Shown: positions 24,101-29,228 of the stretch, in pieces
How positions within the stretch are numbered: position 1 is the first letter of the stretch
Layout: every line of letters starts with the position of its first letter
Assembly: GCA_024114885.1 (NCBI GenBank)
Contig: CP099425.1
Coordinates: 1,550,001-1,614,000 of the forward strand
DNA length: 64,000 nt
DNA from: Septoria linicola
Lineage: Eukaryota; Ascomycota; Dothideomycetes; Mycosphaerellales; Mycosphaerellaceae
Direction of reading: 5' to 3'
Notes under the pieces: generated by a model
What the model saw: the letters and a program-made list of their open reading frames with translations, nothing else
Database searches by the model: none
What the model was told of the DNA's origin: nothing
Position numbers and translations under genes: made by a program

Positions 24101-27100
24101 GCTAGCAGTGAACAGTCACCTGCCGAGGCTGAGGACGAATTCGCCTTTACCACGACAAAGCGTAAGAAGAAGAAGAAGGGTAAGGAGGTATTGCCGACCA
24201 ACGACGGTGAGAGCGCAAGTACGATCTTGATCGATACGCCTGCCGATGTTGCCGACACGGACAACGCTGGGGCTTTGCCCACGCTTCCTGATGATGTTGA
24301 TGCTCAGCGATTGCCTAATCAGGAGGCCGCCGAACCCGACACGGTGCTTGCGCCAACGACGACGACCGAGAGCAACGAGCACGGATGGTTGGTGCAAGAC
24401 GAAATGGATGTCGATGCAATGGACAAGGCCTACAAAGCGTACAAGAAGAACAAACGCCAGCAGAAGAAGCTGAAAGCTGCCAACAAATCTGCCGGGCTCT
24501 CAGACAACCCTGATAGTAGCACTCTTGATGACACTGAAAGATCAGCTATCGTTTCTGAGACTGAAGTCGTCTTGCAAAAGCCTTCAGAGGACGCGTACCA
24601 AACGGATCAATCTCGTGGCGTCGAGCATATGCCATCCAGCAACGGTCAAGGTCCAGTCAGTCCATCTGCCAGCAAGAGCATTGTTGATGCAGTGTTCCCA
24701 GGACTGAAGCGCATCAAGCGCCGGACTCCAGCTGGGCCACGGGAGCCTAGCAGTACGGGGGATCGCAAGTCCAGTACAGAAACTGAGACCAAAGGTCTGA
24801 TGCATACGTCTGAAGTATCGCAGCAGCTGCCCATGGAGGTTCCTCGAACACCAACGTCTCACAGCGAAGGGCAGGCACTACAGCGCTCCGCTGCTTCACA
24901 AGAGCCTTCGTGGTCGTTCGCAGCTTTGCAAGAAGATCGACAGGATCTCGATGTGTCCCCGACGCGCGACAGCAATCACCAGGTCGTGCGAGACAGCGGT
25001 TACGAGACTGCCAAGCGCTCCTCCCAGCAAACAGATAGATCGAGTGGCGAGGTACCAGCGATTGTGCGCACGAGCTCTTCCCGTGACAGCTTACGACAAC
25101 GTCGCTCATTGGAGCCATTGCGAGTGTCGACGCCCACAAGCCCCGATTGGAACCTGCAGACCCCAAAGCAGAGGAGTGGAAATGATACTTTACCAACGAG
25201 GTCCAAGCATGGGCGAATGCCGAGCGCCAACACACCGCTAGAGCCCACAAGTAAGAATCGCGCGAGCTACCTCTTCCAATCTCCCCCTGACCTTCTCGCA
25301 GAAGCTGCGTCAACAACTCCACCTGCGTTTGAGCAGCCCTCGCCGAGCCAGAAGTCGAGTGTAACTCAGGAACATTCAACCGGTTTCTCCTCTCAACCTG
25401 AGCATGTCGTTGGTCTCGATGGCGGTAGAGAGCGATCTACACTATCGCCAACAAGCCCAAGGGCACCTCTGGATGCCATCCCAGAAGAACAAGCTCGTCG
25501 CCACCATTCTCGTAAGAGGAGCAAAGCTCGAGCTGAGGTTGGCGGCCCCGAGCATATCAAGGCTATCAGAAGGACGGAAACACCGCAAGCCATCCGCGCT
25601 CAAGAGCAAGCACTGTCGCCATCCGTGCGCCACGGCCCTTCTGGCAGCACTAGATCTGTCAGCAACCCTCTGAGCACATCGGACGAAGTTTTCAATCGTC
25701 TGCCGTGGCCAGCGGTGGATCAGGACAATGACACTGTCAACCTCGACCGGTCTCTGTCACGGCAGCCTCCTCGATCTAGTATGACGCCAGACTGCAGATC
25801 AGCCAGTGTCTTGAGCGATCGGTCGAACGCAAGTGCGAGTCGCTTCAAATCACCACAGGAACTGCGATCGTACAGCAGGACCAGCGACCGCAGCTCCACG
25901 CCATCTCTCCGCCGCACCAGTCTGTCAGGTGATCTTCGGGCCGTGAGCAGGCGGGGCGGCTCTGATTTGGGCTCGCTTACGGACTCAGCCGTTGGCGCTA
26001 GAGCCTCACCTCAAACAATCCCCTTCGAGCCGCCTCCAACTCCACCACTTGAGCACGATGAGCTGCTTAACGGAAGCGCTTCGCGCGCCATAGACATGAA
26101 CGATGATGTTTTCGTAAGTCCGATACAGAGTGCACCAGGATGCGTTGATGCTAACTACTCACAGCAAGGATATGGCGACGCGCAACAGTCGCAAGTCTCT
26201 CCAACGCGTCCGCCAAGCGTGCGAAAGCGACAGAGCATGCACATCAATGAGCTTGAATCAAGACTAGATTACCTTGTCGCAGAGAATCGTGCGCTTCAGG
26301 AAGTTAGACAAGCAAATGAAGGCACCCGCGGCATCGACGGCGGCTCTATTCAAGAAACTCTAGAGGCACGTGATCTACAGCTTCAAGCAAAAGATGCCGA
26401 GATCAACCAGATCAAGGCGATGCTACAGCCTCTCCAGGAAGAAGTAGCGCACTTGACTGAGCTCAGCAATGGCCTGGCGGAAGCCAATAAGAACCTGGTC
26501 GACGACACGAACGGACGATATGGAACACTTCAAGCTGAGCATGCCGAGGCACACAATCAGTGGCAGGCGACCGCAAGGGAACTCGAGTCTATGAGAAGTG
26601 AACATGGCAGAATTACCTCCGGTATGCGCGATATCGTCGAAGCGGAGATCGCGACTGCGCTGGCCGACAAAAACGCCGAAATCCTCAGGCTGCGCGAACA
26701 ATTGGACATTGCGGCTGAGCAAATTCGAGCGTTTCAAGTGCAGATACAAGGATCAAAAGCCAGCGACTGGTTGGTGCAGCGAGACGAAGATTACTTCGAC
26801 GGCTCTTGTCAGAAGCTCTGCCAGCATGTGCAGCAATGGGTCCTGCGCTTTTCCAAGATGTCGGACAATCGAGTATGCCGCCTGTCGACCGAGCTCAATA
26901 ATGACAAGATCGAGGCACGGCTGGACAATGCCGTGCTAGATGGCTCTGATGTTGACAAGCTACTCGGCGACCGCGTCCGTCGACGAGATGTGTTCATGTC
27001 TGTGGTGATGACCATGGTCTGGGAATATGTCTTCACTCGATACCTCTTCGGCATGGATCGTGAACAGCGACAGAAGCTCAAAGCTTTGGAAAAGCTGCTG

Positions 27101-27718
27101 TCCGATGTTGGACCACCACGCGCAGTAGCTCACTGGCGCGCGACTACATTGACACTCCTGTCGAAGCGTCCATCCTTTGACTCGCAGTGCGCCCTGGACA
27201 CCGAAGCTGTTGCACACGAGATATTTGGGGTTCTGTGCATGCTGCTGCCACCACCTGCAGCGAGCAAGGATCAGCTGCAAACATCTCTGCAGAAAGTACT
27301 CCGCATTGCAGTCGATCTTGCCATTGAGATGCGCACGCAACGGGCAGAATACATCATGCTGCCTCCCCTGCAACCCGAGTACGACACCAATGGAGACCTG
27401 GTACGCAAGGTCTACTTCAATGCCTCGCTCATGAATGAACGCTCAGGCCTATTCAGCTCCAACGAGGAGCTCGCCGCCAAACACTCGGTAGTGAAGATTG
27501 TCCTCTTCCCACTTGTCGTCAAAAAGGGCGATGACGTTGGAGAGGGTGACGACGAAATTGTCGTTTGCCCGGCGCAGGTGCTGGTCAACAACGACGAGAA
27601 GAGAGATAAGAAGATTGTACGAGTGATGAGTGGAGCTATGGAGATTGACGGACCGATCAGAAGCAGACAGAGCAACCGCAGTCTGATCAGTGAAGCGGCT
27701 GGAAGTTCAGGATTCTGA
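6134..27718 (+). CDS. lah: Giant Leashin (Lah)-type scaffold, also annotated in fungi as 'involucrin repeat protein'
   Basis: A single open frame of 21,585 nt encodes 7194 residues. Parts in order: a Ser/Arg/Tyr-rich N-terminus; a conserved-looking block at about 586-680 (MTKLKDGLLNLISTPEDV, then EYIGVCKHCFDPRTSAWDAP); a charged single-helix or coiled segment at about 1260-1446; a block near 1655-1700 (HPPFTLRNDFGGKSKHAPYG); a very long repeat region with about three dozen lysine clusters; a coiled coil at about 6700-6876; and a globular C-terminal domain at about 6876-7170 (DWLVQRDEDYFDGSCQKLCQ). Leashin tethers Woronin bodies to the septal pore or cortex in Pezizomycotina; the N-terminus binds the organelle and the C-terminus the septum. 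The assignment rests on size, layout and my recollection of the annotation of Aspergillus homologues. A possible 51-nt intron lies at 26114-26164, which would give 7177 residues. Confidence 0.72.
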   Translation: MWKAAFTGRSEKGDKDRDTASVSGRSEARRKKSSRSVRGDVDDTASVMSGSSRRHRSSRHDTSSRYGDDEDRDRMKDSSYYSSPPSVYDSVATYASPGSSAYATAPTSRVGEPGTRPLTASALRMLPDDDDEDWEDDEKTVRSERRRSTKKRSPSSERDRRRKSSGKTAEKEKERKRSSSRERKERKATSNSEEAKGKSRRGEPELVTEGSRAIPAMGSFEQFPGQYGGGVMGQHSDYTMSGALPNAVPQSQFPGQDYTAPYEQAAPPHVGITRADSYGHAAEYYLDEGQSVALQPGNRASTPNMLVNPNSHLIAASSVANPAQDTGNGSAADFYNDATSFSAPVTPAKPTVRPGKQSSFSASKPSKASSKPSKPSQTSSAGAVAAGLAGVAGASALSKIGKNGKTSHHYSQSEQTTSKPLQQTASLRNEYPPTLPAMNSQQRPSRHVSDGNVYYAPPTQTGTATGTSNLTSSAYGTSYAASSAYGPSYENTYGTGNIPGRTTNHSNAGLYAAGAAAAGAAAYGIHQHHQHGRTDSNMAIAGDFGGNGQGPPRPPQPTGYGGYYPSNGSHAGSMMQQGHFHEHKGPMTKLKDGLLNLISTPEDVAKMEMYTEYIGVCKHCFDPRTSAWDAPRVHHYHKRKDSFESLRRRASRDKLRRKGSYERVDKESRYYASDSSRRRREERHSGIGLAGAGLAAVGTGLAANALFNDRKNFDDTYSVKSGHRESSAVRRQSRSSSRERRRRSQHGIIRPGHDDFANVTIRRKDGTVEHRRVARSRSGSGDRKSGFGLGTAAAAGAALGAAGLAASARRRSRSSSRERRRRSTRVSPGRSEYSRHERNDRRQSEEGGGGIFGNFFSPPRKQRRSSREHQKKRGGFFTFSNGSSSSSNSELAFGGSFVSRNGSKTSLSRKSSGRSTRGRPQRKSSDQHLAATLAGIGATAAALGAAKAGHRISKRTSRPELGARRHVKQHVVGDHRHGSPGSSAEDGWEDELPSDDASSADGLAFGDYGGRRLSGRQSLESVASASSAGGLGAWGWRWGGKDQKRKSRRSTSGGLPHPNSEHGSSIGPVGAGIAAGALGAAAGSVFDSSRPDLDRPVYLDDTGRPLPSVDARSSTSVVSSQPMQYVDPKPVSEAGTPRHQSIPGAFETPSRVQPMPGAFGPDDAPIYRPGPGVVQHPQPMSPARPAFTQPGAEHGFTATAGPYDDRPIPRRTQSSPVQSSWGQDAALIGAGVLGAGAIVAGSALSSGRKSRDSASNVRFGLTEEQERKESRSKRRKEQEADEERRRSDRTRALKEEAERVAKESREQEVLRAREAENQARAQAKLDLQREQERKESEEARLRAEQRAREERERQWEIERLEKEAVDRQAAAAAATAEFERQRRAREEAERHQAEVEKQNRERDQALRQQYQLAEDARREDEKRRQWEAERYAKEYQESSKKVSTRDSTASVSARSRRESDATRKQSSGWGTVAAGAAAAAGVGAVMAGREEKKRRQSGKSDSTDDTPVSRRAPRTSVDRNADAHAADREAAEQAELDRQVREQYGHASRGSVEMKNGYAATEIKPGNAEHGEPIMDDDIFDPDFFMRSQHTPAERARREELARKAADKVVADSSRAYSPDSRPKESYADFFADEIKDVLAKKPGEKERSIQPDSDVQVYHVEEDGIHPPFTLRNDFGGKSKHAPYGVPLLNVIAPTPPPGSRMGSVKGSVPSSPLSKAVDAGAERDESPESSKDSGKSDRSRSISWGEDKTHIYDVQTPESYQEKDRDSYITSPDIRGVGAGIAAAAGAAVAGAALHDIVVEDGERTTSYKDDDFSTLTSSKKSKKDKKKAKKGSKSHSDDADSSFLDDLSNKDKSTSSFQDVPSERGIEVPYKENEFSRTRKDNERDRKQVETFAETSRMPSAAMPETLPHPLYQQPFFDSVSDFSGFRPMDSPGTEGAPPVRGFVEGETEEPTPAEEARPHIPGGFDDDEEIYRARPAKNDQSDVKSTSTSRKDLETDESAWQPPPSKKEKKKREKEAKRAGSGQFDISEPFTPVAEAEAEVVTEPVWEPPLSAKEKKKRDKEAKRASSSTFDVERAVVPAEPAESAWEAPLSAKEQKRRDKEAKSSSGAVDIEPSTPAAEREADVDVWEPPLSAKERKKREKAAKRAGIDPAYSEEPSPVVESPRSAEEDADEYFPSSSSKKVKKKKAKQFDEGLERIASTTSAVSMPSWSGDTVVSDVTAKPPSPELARAEQRDSEKGAKKAPGFSFADVTDTILASGGVAAAAAAMNDSTEDSGSGSLSKKDKKRKKKSKLGEPAYDDPRDEPSGMPGGWDSPERKSSGDEHPLESAREVNVDPFDDQSRNDASSTSMPAAPEPTPVQESDPWSEWAEPVSNKKSKKKSKRSSVAFDNIPQVSSPLRSEIAWDDYVGANGANGYSKAESEAARSDPITVIERKSSDEGKGFRKASKDDDFYDAGQRVSQSPREMSPEDARSVASSADADRESRRKSRRDEARRGSDYYVQPEYAYETQSVAASEPADEGGRRKHKRRSKHEDDDTMSVSSSRRRSRHADDDDDTRSVTSSRSRRDKEESPSVKKEKKGIFGSLFSRKSTDALPLSKEAARDSKRDDDDEDRQRRKKKHRDSEYGDDDDDTRSVKSESHRRRHRSSDDKHEDDSRERRRRSTHDDDDKYSESGSRHHRRRKTDEDGESLSRHQSRESRGENGERPKHHRRRTDEDKYDSRDQSFLGSRVEELPPLPASRPGSPDQAVERMEGRPLEAGFGTGLVSAAAAAAGLAAGVAVNALASDKKDQKKSKREKRRESSPVRVPDDVVRDGPLPSAAAHSFPLPYAPDTSQSRSVAEREESSPQADPAPVLEKPSRPVSIGRPGSSTTVPLRLPGHAPSTPGGKERTKSFSSPSTTAPTGSTLSSPATPSSGKSRQGRPHSSDLKSGIMPLYLVERSRPIQEVEDSLPSLPSSKPSSRASSVQGSDEYESAREELSAANSPERSRSRSLTLDTIGANEYRGDGDILDSQQTTPKASEWPQTAIPWAFPSEKKEKQEPQFYTWEDFARDERMHEQQDERGPAMHDEPSEVDARARSKSPSRAKALAAAAMLGSAAVYAAHKVQDRSPERVLPDVHDEPLPSSAAHSYPVPYVPEPVRAANVSREIQDTSPPRELEQAFEPAVSSKKSKKKAKKAKKLQAWEEDNFEEPVAAFPDQQASSEATVKDQTQQDTISRELSGGDAAADMAWPSAAAHTSQLVPSIDFTAPSPEKEEVKQAPLLGSKQDEDVGYFASTAAHSMPVYEPQNFDREPTEENRPAAAYKLPELKSEPAPLVVEQRNVQMGHSEIADAEPVPKLTRKQSKKDKKKSKRISIFEDEPQSQADLAVAEQPVSASEPLAGIDSDVKDIAGPQVNFGLSDFGAVAAGAASVWGLSQADAFRTSMQKAETIGSSENSREPAGNEEATRAADSTQVHSKDDFEPLVSRKQSKKDKKKAKKSLAWDEDEAPSNEQQPAEMSKDEPSTESMQVPQSQPLDDSAVHNDSLQDQEAVKSEVDEWATPSSSSMKKSKKDKKKKAASWTEPEFESAPPVVVEEQKSVEKLTDVPDVLKPAGVEASVPTEDDNAAVESSSGSIPPAAETVEGTFSDVPAKKSKQSKKQKKTFSWDDLDQESNTNAETSDMAIQEASREPVDSEAQVQDTIVDLPAKQELPTEDTAQDTTLNADVEMTVTSIEGFQPTSSKKKSKKEKRKSKAFSWDEPELKVEEESSQKTTEAAQAEPDVSETVTSVPQGETEQLADTSSTTATEDLSSEHVAAVDSQQSSLPAVEPRSVEDDFSSPVSKKQSKKDKKKKNALSWDALPEGDESVAPGEQLLSEGISTKPEAAIEPVKSAKENLPAVATDLADAALEGVNIGTEETSTPDNVEEPIADDSWAAPVSKKKSKKDRKQKSAFEWDEPSSRDEKAVESGTSTVQDSQTDAQPSVEPVEEEKPSVSRKQSKKDKKKQKSLSWEAEDKPKAGDAAAETVRVTAETTDAAIVRASETIHEAEREAVDEVPQPTATPDDSFHDAEDFFDAPADADPWQDAEETTVKESPLTDADAVPAAEVNNDSSPPDQDQSQASVKESWAGIMEDDMQGPVHALDTSAEQSNLVDDVFGIASGTGELSATLSNDAGDREEIMADRGMEFEPERASEDMDAFGDPTPRDPAEWSLGSAKKSGKKGKKGRKSISKTATKVEPTSSSSETTKQKDSEPTTMDTTREGQPQATEPEPSHQEVSGRSAEKPMVDHADTTPAPKNASAQVTEVPEVIKDAETLVLAPEESATADGKQIENQSSVTVHPEEVTSTSDALQTPAEDTKDDVDEFTWAPTSKKKKGMKGRKAVETSTPVATEDNETSEGLDSIKDEAEKPVELTTEAAPAREEESHEAVEDGTLREIPGATVPNEQIPAAVIEEPEDFTWAPVSKKDKKKAKKGKKSGAQTPQILEKPASQEQSLDDNDIRQSKETGDSHATDDRDLALAADEPDVKPAAGELDTAGDQDVIASAQHDSTVGALGDEDVKDVGAVDDSRADVTTSPPLEDKTATSVESTGVDSALEQTIGADQPENQQTMKVPMQEDEISWAPASKKGKRSKKAGKSVTEVPSVTTEETAGESAEQIRERETATSQLPALAIGGAAVAAGLLATSHSDDTPDGEQSTPTDTATDDFAWSSSTKKKGKKGKRSSKLPPEITAADIEPEAEISTSLQDESVNIPTGLDTSENTSVLQAPTAADAEDEWAMPSSKKKKGKKNRQSTQLDPLPAANSEEVLHGQQGTTHDPAETVAHDAEDKESAQTFVQTTHGSLEAHKGQDSVENKAESTPAQLERAESFDDATASQEVEQQEASSTADNTLAEHAVTDFEATQEHAGETDRRSATDADVAAIIEPESQPSANEPDEWSMTTTSKKKKGKKSKKLGIVTPPVEQEAESGPLDVETEINAEPSTERVEETTEMTADDAVADDLWEFSSSKKKKSKGKKAAIDLTTEFEPTATMADHGSADPADTARPYTETVVPATAAAPTTNEDDFTNFTSSKKKKGNKNRLSGFFADTDVTPATMQATTVDEQGEVGPATATLVEAANDEQDLWATPSSKKKAKGKKGKKGKASTMEGSAPDTQFEQAVPVESSRGDETAAQLDADLFENATTADQRSMPDDKDSHNISHESNDLEKVAAVSHNDAEPQAAVIHADSDSTPAAHDLDVATSSAEAQGNLDQQVDNIDASKEPAQADDDWFSPQMSKMAKKKSKKDKLASVDTTEAVRNDGSSTDPAIQDSAATADTAEASMGALEDSPQDKATGNDLLTSEIPAKEDDDFFSSFSSKKKGKKGKKGKKARQSLLEETPDVAIKPAQPEATDPVSDNVNEINPDSPEASIEKDWHEQQIEDQTLRKAVVSTPAEPTDEELPHTETATQELTTSDVAALETPLPEAQATEMPSLDDPVHDAFTMQSGKKRKGKGKKAGRSSVTASFGDSDMPANETADLVRAGEDESAPQSTATTSQEPTEAESEDVWAPTSKGKKAKRSKKLQQLAAMNAQTEAASLESDNPWPGNDTSTSEAQPAAEEDLSAIGSVLTAVNEGQDAEHIAEPDSQPKMEEPQSTTDAGTELETTRDAQDLVAAQEPQLQDNSQTDHTIEQAHSPPAFESLVVDGTPSLESQEPLEQEAVPDLESAFVTSKSKKDKKKDRKARKSAANSWEETETDKPAEKSDNAFEKAGALAGAAASVAAIATFASTETDTAKAQDDVDDWGSFSTKKSKKEKKKARKSGIDTPEVSTVTDAAPQFVESLDHGDTADQPALASETQDGASTGMNIEGTITSPDPQLSNGFELGPDHSASDQAVHETGGRPEAHIQETAAAASAEPIRKVAESDIDFTATVAAGLADSGFDPDMVINDPSFQRRASPTGVAEADPDEAEFAPTTSKKKRKGKKSQQAVETAFDGSSTYQTSQHKSPSDVDDIVNKTLEGTGFDPAILEKAMAASSEQSPAEAEDEFAFTTTKRKKKKKGKEVLPTNDGESASTILIDTPADVADTDNAGALPTLPDDVDAQRLPNQEAAEPDTVLAPTTTTESNEHGWLVQDEMDVDAMDKAYKAYKKNKRQQKKLKAANKSAGLSDNPDSSTLDDTERSAIVSETEVVLQKPSEDAYQTDQSRGVEHMPSSNGQGPVSPSASKSIVDAVFPGLKRIKRRTPAGPREPSSTGDRKSSTETETKGLMHTSEVSQQLPMEVPRTPTSHSEGQALQRSAASQEPSWSFAALQEDRQDLDVSPTRDSNHQVVRDSGYETAKRSSQQTDRSSGEVPAIVRTSSSRDSLRQRRSLEPLRVSTPTSPDWNLQTPKQRSGNDTLPTRSKHGRMPSANTPLEPTSKNRASYLFQSPPDLLAEAASTTPPAFEQPSPSQKSSVTQEHSTGFSSQPEHVVGLDGGRERSTLSPTSPRAPLDAIPEEQARRHHSRKRSKARAEVGGPEHIKAIRRTETPQAIRAQEQALSPSVRHGPSGSTRSVSNPLSTSDEVFNRLPWPAVDQDNDTVNLDRSLSRQPPRSSMTPDCRSASVLSDRSNASASRFKSPQELRSYSRTSDRSSTPSLRRTSLSGDLRAVSRRGGSDLGSLTDSAVGARASPQTIPFEPPPTPPLEHDELLNGSASRAIDMNDDVFVSPIQSAPGCVDANYSQQGYGDAQQSQVSPTRPPSVRKRQSMHINELESRLDYLVAENRALQEVRQANEGTRGIDGGSIQETLEARDLQLQAKDAEINQIKAMLQPLQEEVAHLTELSNGLAEANKNLVDDTNGRYGTLQAEHAEAHNQWQATARELESMRSEHGRITSGMRDIVEAEIATALADKNAEILRLREQLDIAAEQIRAFQVQIQGSKASDWLVQRDEDYFDGSCQKLCQHVQQWVLRFSKMSDNRVCRLSTELNNDKIEARLDNAVLDGSDVDKLLGDRVRRRDVFMSVVMTMVWEYVFTRYLFGMDREQRQKLKALEKLLSDVGPPRAVAHWRATTLTLLSKRPSFDSQCALDTEAVAHEIFGVLCMLLPPPAASKDQLQTSLQKVLRIAVDLAIEMRTQRAEYIMLPPLQPEYDTNGDLVRKVYFNASLMNERSGLFSSNEELAAKHSVVKIVLFPLVVKKGDDVGEGDDEIVVCPAQVLVNNDEKRDKKIVRVMSGAMEIDGPIRSRQSNRSLISEAAGSSGF
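12148..12590 (+). repeat. Four near-tandem copies of a WEPPLSAKEKKKR-type unit
   Basis: Units starting near 12148, 12280, 12400 and 12520 each read W-x-(P/A)-P-(P/L)-S-(K/A)-K-E-x-K-(K/R)-R-(D/E)-K-x-A-K and are spaced about 120-130 nt apart. They resemble each other more than the rest of the array, which points to local duplication. Confidence 0.8.
13560..14330 (+). repeat. Alternating polybasic/polyacidic repeats (DDDDDTRSV-type)
   Basis: The translated segment repeats blocks of Arg/His/Lys with DDDD(D) and a Thr/Lys-x-SV-x-S phrase: HADDDDDTRSVTSSRSRR, then YGDDDDDTRSVKSESHRRRH, then HDDDDKYSESGSRHHRRR. A short hydrophobic patch (KGIFGSLFSRKS) interrupts it and echoes GGIFGNFFSPPRK near 8680. 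Confidence 0.8.
14440..14460 (+). repeat. (TGC)n microsatellite coding for alanine
   Basis: Seven tandem TGC triplets encode the start of an Ala-rich segment of the giant protein. The repeat is in frame. Confidence 0.85.
14588..15996 (+). repeat. Four dispersed (L/W)PS(A/S)AAHSxPVPY motifs
   Basis: Copies near 14588 (LPSAAAHSFPLPYAPD), 15503 (LPSSAAHSYPVPYVPE), 15826 (WPSAAAHTSQLVP) and 15959 (FASTAAHSMPVYEP) share a Ser-Ala-Ala-His-Ser core followed by Pro and Tyr. They occur only in this 1.4-kb part of the giant gene, between the charged block and the main lysine-cluster array. Confidence 0.75.
26114..26164 (+). other. Candidate 51-nt intron with no stop codon inside the giant ORF
   Basis: The segment has a perfect GTAAGT donor, a GCTAAC branch site about 13 nt before the 3' end and a CACAG acceptor. 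It is 51 nt long (17 codons), phase 0, and has no in-frame stop, so both the spliced and retained forms stay in frame. The 17 residues it would encode (VSPIQSAPGCVDANYSQ) fall in the variable region before the coiled coil. Confidence 0.7.
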
Positions 27719-28427
27719 GTTTCAGGCAGAAACCGACAACGACAACAACAAAATTGTGAATGAGCGATGCATTAAGCGAGCGAGCATGAGTTACGTGGCA
27801 TTCTATGGAGCAACGAAATTATATAGTGTACAGTATTGTCTTTACCATTTCTTCCAATTCTGCCCATATTTTGTCACTGTGGGCTACAAAACTTGTATGC
27901 CAAACCCTTTGTTCCGTTCTTTATACACACATGTCTGCTCTCGCTTCTCCAAAGAAGCTACTCTGTAGTTTCATCGCGTCCCCACCTTCCGAAGAGGATG
28001 GACGCTTGGGAGTGAGACTTGAGACGAGTCCTTGGCCATCACGTCACCACGATTCTTTCTGGCGCAGAGAGCTGCTAGGATGACAACAGAACTCGTGGGA
28101 GCTGAGACTTGACTTGTGCGCAGGTTTGGACATTTCTGACTTCTTCGACCCCGAACAAGTTATACTACTACACTTTTGCTTAAACGGCAGTCTTTTGGAC
28201 GACTGAGCAGAACACAGAAGTCTTGATCAGCTTTTTGACTATCCAGAGCTTCCACAAGCGCATTCACAGGTCCCGCGCAGTGTAGACCGACGGTCTCGAT
28301 CACCACGAACGGCATTCACGAATCTACAGTCCACTCCCACCAAAATTCACCGCAACACCTTCCTACACATCGTCCCCCCACCCAGAAAACAAGAAGAGAA
28401 GAAAGCACAGCGCAGCACATCACAACC
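27719..28427. other. Intergenic region between the giant gene and the small basic-protein gene
   Basis: About 700 nt without a convincing reading frame. The last 60 nt are a C-rich then A/G-rich leader ending in cacaaccATG, which fits a fungal 5' UTR. Confidence 0.55.
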
Positions 28428-28655
28428 ATGTGTCTCGTCACACCCAAGAAACAAGTCGTCGTGCGCGGTCGCGATGTACCACCTCGTCCCGTGAGCAATT
28501 ACCACGGTGGGCCGCGTAGCAGCTCGAGATCGGTGTATCACCGAACGAGTGTGATTCCGGTGGAGAGGGCGAGCCATCATAGTCATCACCATGAGCCGAG
28601 GAGAAGTGGGGAGAGGGTTGTTTACAGGAGGACGAGTAGGACTTATGTGCGGTAG
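28428..28655 (+). CDS. Small basic protein of unknown function
   Basis: An intronless 75-residue frame begins MCLVTPKKQVVVRGRDVPPR and is rich in Arg, His, Ser and Tyr (SHHSHHHEPRRSGERVVYRR), ending RTYVR. Support for it being real: a strong start context (cacaaccATG), a leader-like sequence upstream, and a composition that is biased but not simply repetitive. It has no signal peptide, membrane segment or known domain. The high positive charge suggests RNA, DNA or acidic-membrane contact, but that is speculation. I do not recognise the family, and a non-coding origin is possible. Confidence 0.5.
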   Translation: MCLVTPKKQVVVRGRDVPPRPVSNYHGGPRSSSRSVYHRTSVIPVERASHHSHHHEPRRSGERVVYRRTSRTYVR

Positions 28656-29228
28656 ATTGACAGTGTGGAGGGATCGGAGCGCACTTCGTTAGGTAGTAGA
28701 GAGAACGGCATTGGAGGAAGGCGCGATGCACGCGAACTTACAGCGTAATGAGCCATTCATGGACCTATCGTATACCGTTCACGAAATGCAGGCTTCAGAA
28801 GAGAGAGTGGTCTGCGAGCTGGAGTAGATCTAGGAATGATATACGAAATAACGATTGAGAGCCTTTGAGCTACACCACATCATCTTGATACTGCTGCATC
28901 GCTTCTATACCTCAGACTGAAGCATACCTGGATGATCGTACTCGTTCCCATCGTACAGCCTTTGCGGATTCGTGATGATGCGATCCACCACTCGGAAGTC
29001 TTTGTCTTTCCTGATCCGTGCTCACTCATTTCCACGCACCACGCGCCTTCATGCAACGTCGTCATCAAACACCTACGTCATCATCGAGGTGGACTCCTGC
29101 ACCCGCGGCGACCAAGCTCTTGAATGGCCTGCCTTGCTGATCGGGGAAGAGACAAGAAACTGCTCTCTTCATATCTGAAACTGCTACTCTACGACGACTG
29201 AAATAGCCGAACAATTGCCCCCATCATC
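28656..29228. promoter_or_regulatory. Intergenic region upstream of the PIL1-like gene
   Basis: About 570 nt hold the 3' UTR of the small gene and the promoter/5' leader of the eisosome gene. No coding frame or repeat was recognised. Confidence 0.5.

Larger units (their letters stand above)
11580..24190 (+). repeat. Lysine-cluster repeat array in the giant protein
   Basis: Roughly three dozen copies, counted by eye, of a unit made of an acidic run, an aromatic residue (W or F), a few small residues, then SKK-x-KK-x-KK. Spacing is about 60-200 residues. Two subclasses are visible: copies at about 15630-18110 end in a second aromatic motif (SKKQSKKDKKK then SWDEPE-like), while copies at about 18710-24190 are Gly/Lys-rich (SKKKKGKKGKK) and lack it. 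Sequence between copies is acidic and disordered. The pattern suggests repeated docking motifs or an entropic spring. Confidence 0.85.
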
